NCBI GenBank assembly: GCA_020632925.1
Contig: JACKER010000013.1
Location: forward strand, 1-64,000
Length of the DNA stretch: 64,000 nt
Direction: 5' to 3'
Source: Alphaproteobacteria bacterium
GTDB lineage: Bacteria; Myxococcota_A; UBA796; GCA-2862545
The position numbers were made by a program, and so were the translations under genes. Positions 63,324 to 64,000 of this stretch are shown piece by piece. Below the pieces are notes generated by a model, which had not been told where the DNA came from, made no database searches, and was given only the letters and a program-made list of their open reading frames with translations. Every line of letters begins with the position of its first letter. Within the stretch, counting starts at the first letter, position 1.

Positions 63324-63800
63324 CTACTCGACGGTGACGTGGATCGTCGTCGACATCACGTTCCCGTACGAGATGTGCGACGTGTCCGCGAACTGCATGG
63401 TCAGGTCGTACGCGCCGGGCTTCAGCTCGATCGTGGCCTCGGTCTGGCCGCCACCGAAGTGCAGGTGGGTCTCGTCCTTGGGCACCACCTCACCGCCAGG
63501 GACGCCCGACGCGCCGATGATCAGGTGGTGGTGGCCGCTGTTCGCCGTCGGGTCGCCCGCCGGCTTGACCTCCATGCCCTCGATCCCGAACTTCACCGTG
63601 AACGGCGACTTCACGGTCGCTCCGTCCGCGGGCTCGGCGAAGAACACGCGCGCCCCCTCGGCGGCCTTGGGGACGGCAGGAGCGGGTGCCGGCGCGGGCT
63701 CCGCCACGGGGGCGGGCTCCGCCGCAGGCGCGGGCGTCGGGGCCGGGGCCTCGGTGTGCTCGGCGCCTCCGCAGGCCAGCAGGATCGCGGTCCACCACAT
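63324..63800 (-). CDS. DUF4399-type lipoprotein
   Basis: 158-aa protein starting at ATG 63800 after GGAGGTGAAC. Lipoprotein signal MWWTAILLACGG with lipobox LLAC. A Pro/Ala/Glu repeat linker (about 17-45) leads to the C-terminal domain with FFAEPADGATVKSPFTVKFG, NSGHHHLIIGA and THLHFGGGQTEATIELKPG, matching DUF4399. The His clusters suggest metal binding (copper is plausible for the family). Located 4 bp upstream of mnmG on the same strand. Confidence 0.82.
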   Translation of the reverse strand: MWWTAILLACGGAEHTEAPAPTPAPAAEPAPVAEPAPAPAPAVPKAAEGARVFFAEPADGATVKSPFTVKFGIEGMEVKPAGDPTANSGHHHLIIGASGVPGGEVVPKDETHLHFGGGQTEATIELKPGAYDLTMQFADTSHISYGNVMSTTIHVTVE

Positions 63801-63846
63801 GTTCACCTCCGGCCACGTCGTCGCGGCGCGCCGGGTCCATAACCTC

Positions 63847-64000
63847 TCAGTCGGCGCGCCCCACCACCGCGGGCTCCCCCTGCAGCAGCCGTGGGTCCGT
63901 GGCCCACATCAGCGCCACCTCTTCCGCCAGCCCGTGCGCGAGATCCCGGGCGGCCGTGTCGGGCCCGCGCGCCTCGGAGAGCACGGTGTTGAACGTGTCG
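63847..64000 (-). CDS. C-terminal fragment of unidentified protein
   Basis: The frame runs in from the right edge and ends at TGA 63849-63847, giving about 50 C-terminal residues (DTFNTVLSEARGPDT and ALMWATDPRLLQGEPAVVG). Codon use matches the neighbours, and it lies 46 bp upstream of the DUF4399 gene on the same strand. Too short to identify. Confidence 0.45.
   Translation of the reverse strand, partial: DTFNTVLSEARGPDTAARDLAHGLAEEVALMWATDPRLLQGEPAVVGRAD

Overview
The window comes from a high-GC (around 70 percent) Gram-negative bacterium, most likely a member of the Myxococcota or a close deltaproteobacterial relative. Pointers are very large eukaryotic-like Ser/Thr kinases fused to ATPase-like and TPR regions, many lipoproteins, secreted Cys-rich proteins, a bactofilin joined to parAB, and parS palindromes of the form TGTTCCACGTGGAACA. 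The assignment is inferred from gene content. No rRNA, tRNA, CRISPR array, prophage or insertion sequence was recognised.

The replication origin is near 45.15-45.53 kb. To its left, on the minus strand, is the classic cluster dnaA, rpmH, rnpA, yidC, jag, mnmE. To its right is dnaN. The chromosome-segregation half of the cluster (bactofilin, parB, parA, rsmG, mnmG) lies 11-18 kb further right. It is separated from dnaN by glutaminase, an ATPase-like TPR protein, a CDGSH protein, a methionine-salvage operon (mtnB-mtnD-mtnC), a DUF1554-type lipoprotein, and LysR, SRPBCC and DJ-1 family genes.

Left part: an operon of a heterodimeric ABC exporter, an HSP90-family chaperone and a TPR-rich protein (0-7.7 kb). 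Next is an accessory stretch (7.7-15 kb) with a duplicated two-gene module of exported proteins, a trypsin-like protease, a nucleotidyltransferase pair and unknown genes. Then come a lipoprotein, an AraC regulator with a clear operator-like dyad, a secreted protein, a DUF434 protein and an MDR oxidoreductase (15-20.5 kb). Two tandem giant kinases (20.9-27.8 kb) face a bacterial protein-arginine-methyltransferase-like gene. After these are membrane proteins, NAD kinase, an outer-membrane protein, an RNA uracil methyltransferase, a LysM protein, a TPR protein and glutathione synthetase (28.8-38.9 kb).

The most unusual feature is the roughly 1.85 kb non-coding segment between rsmG and mnmG (59.1-60.96 kb). 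It holds two tandem arrays sharing one core repeat in opposite orientation. The right array (about 82-bp period) carries a parS or decayed-parS palindrome in nearly every unit. The left array (66-bp period) has none. Directly beside the right array is a GxxExxY-family PD-(D/E)xK-like nuclease gene. I read this as a repeat element that has captured or amplified the centromere. rsmG is flipped relative to the usual mnmG-rsmG-parA-parB order, and a single inversion would restore both the gene order and the repeat orientation.
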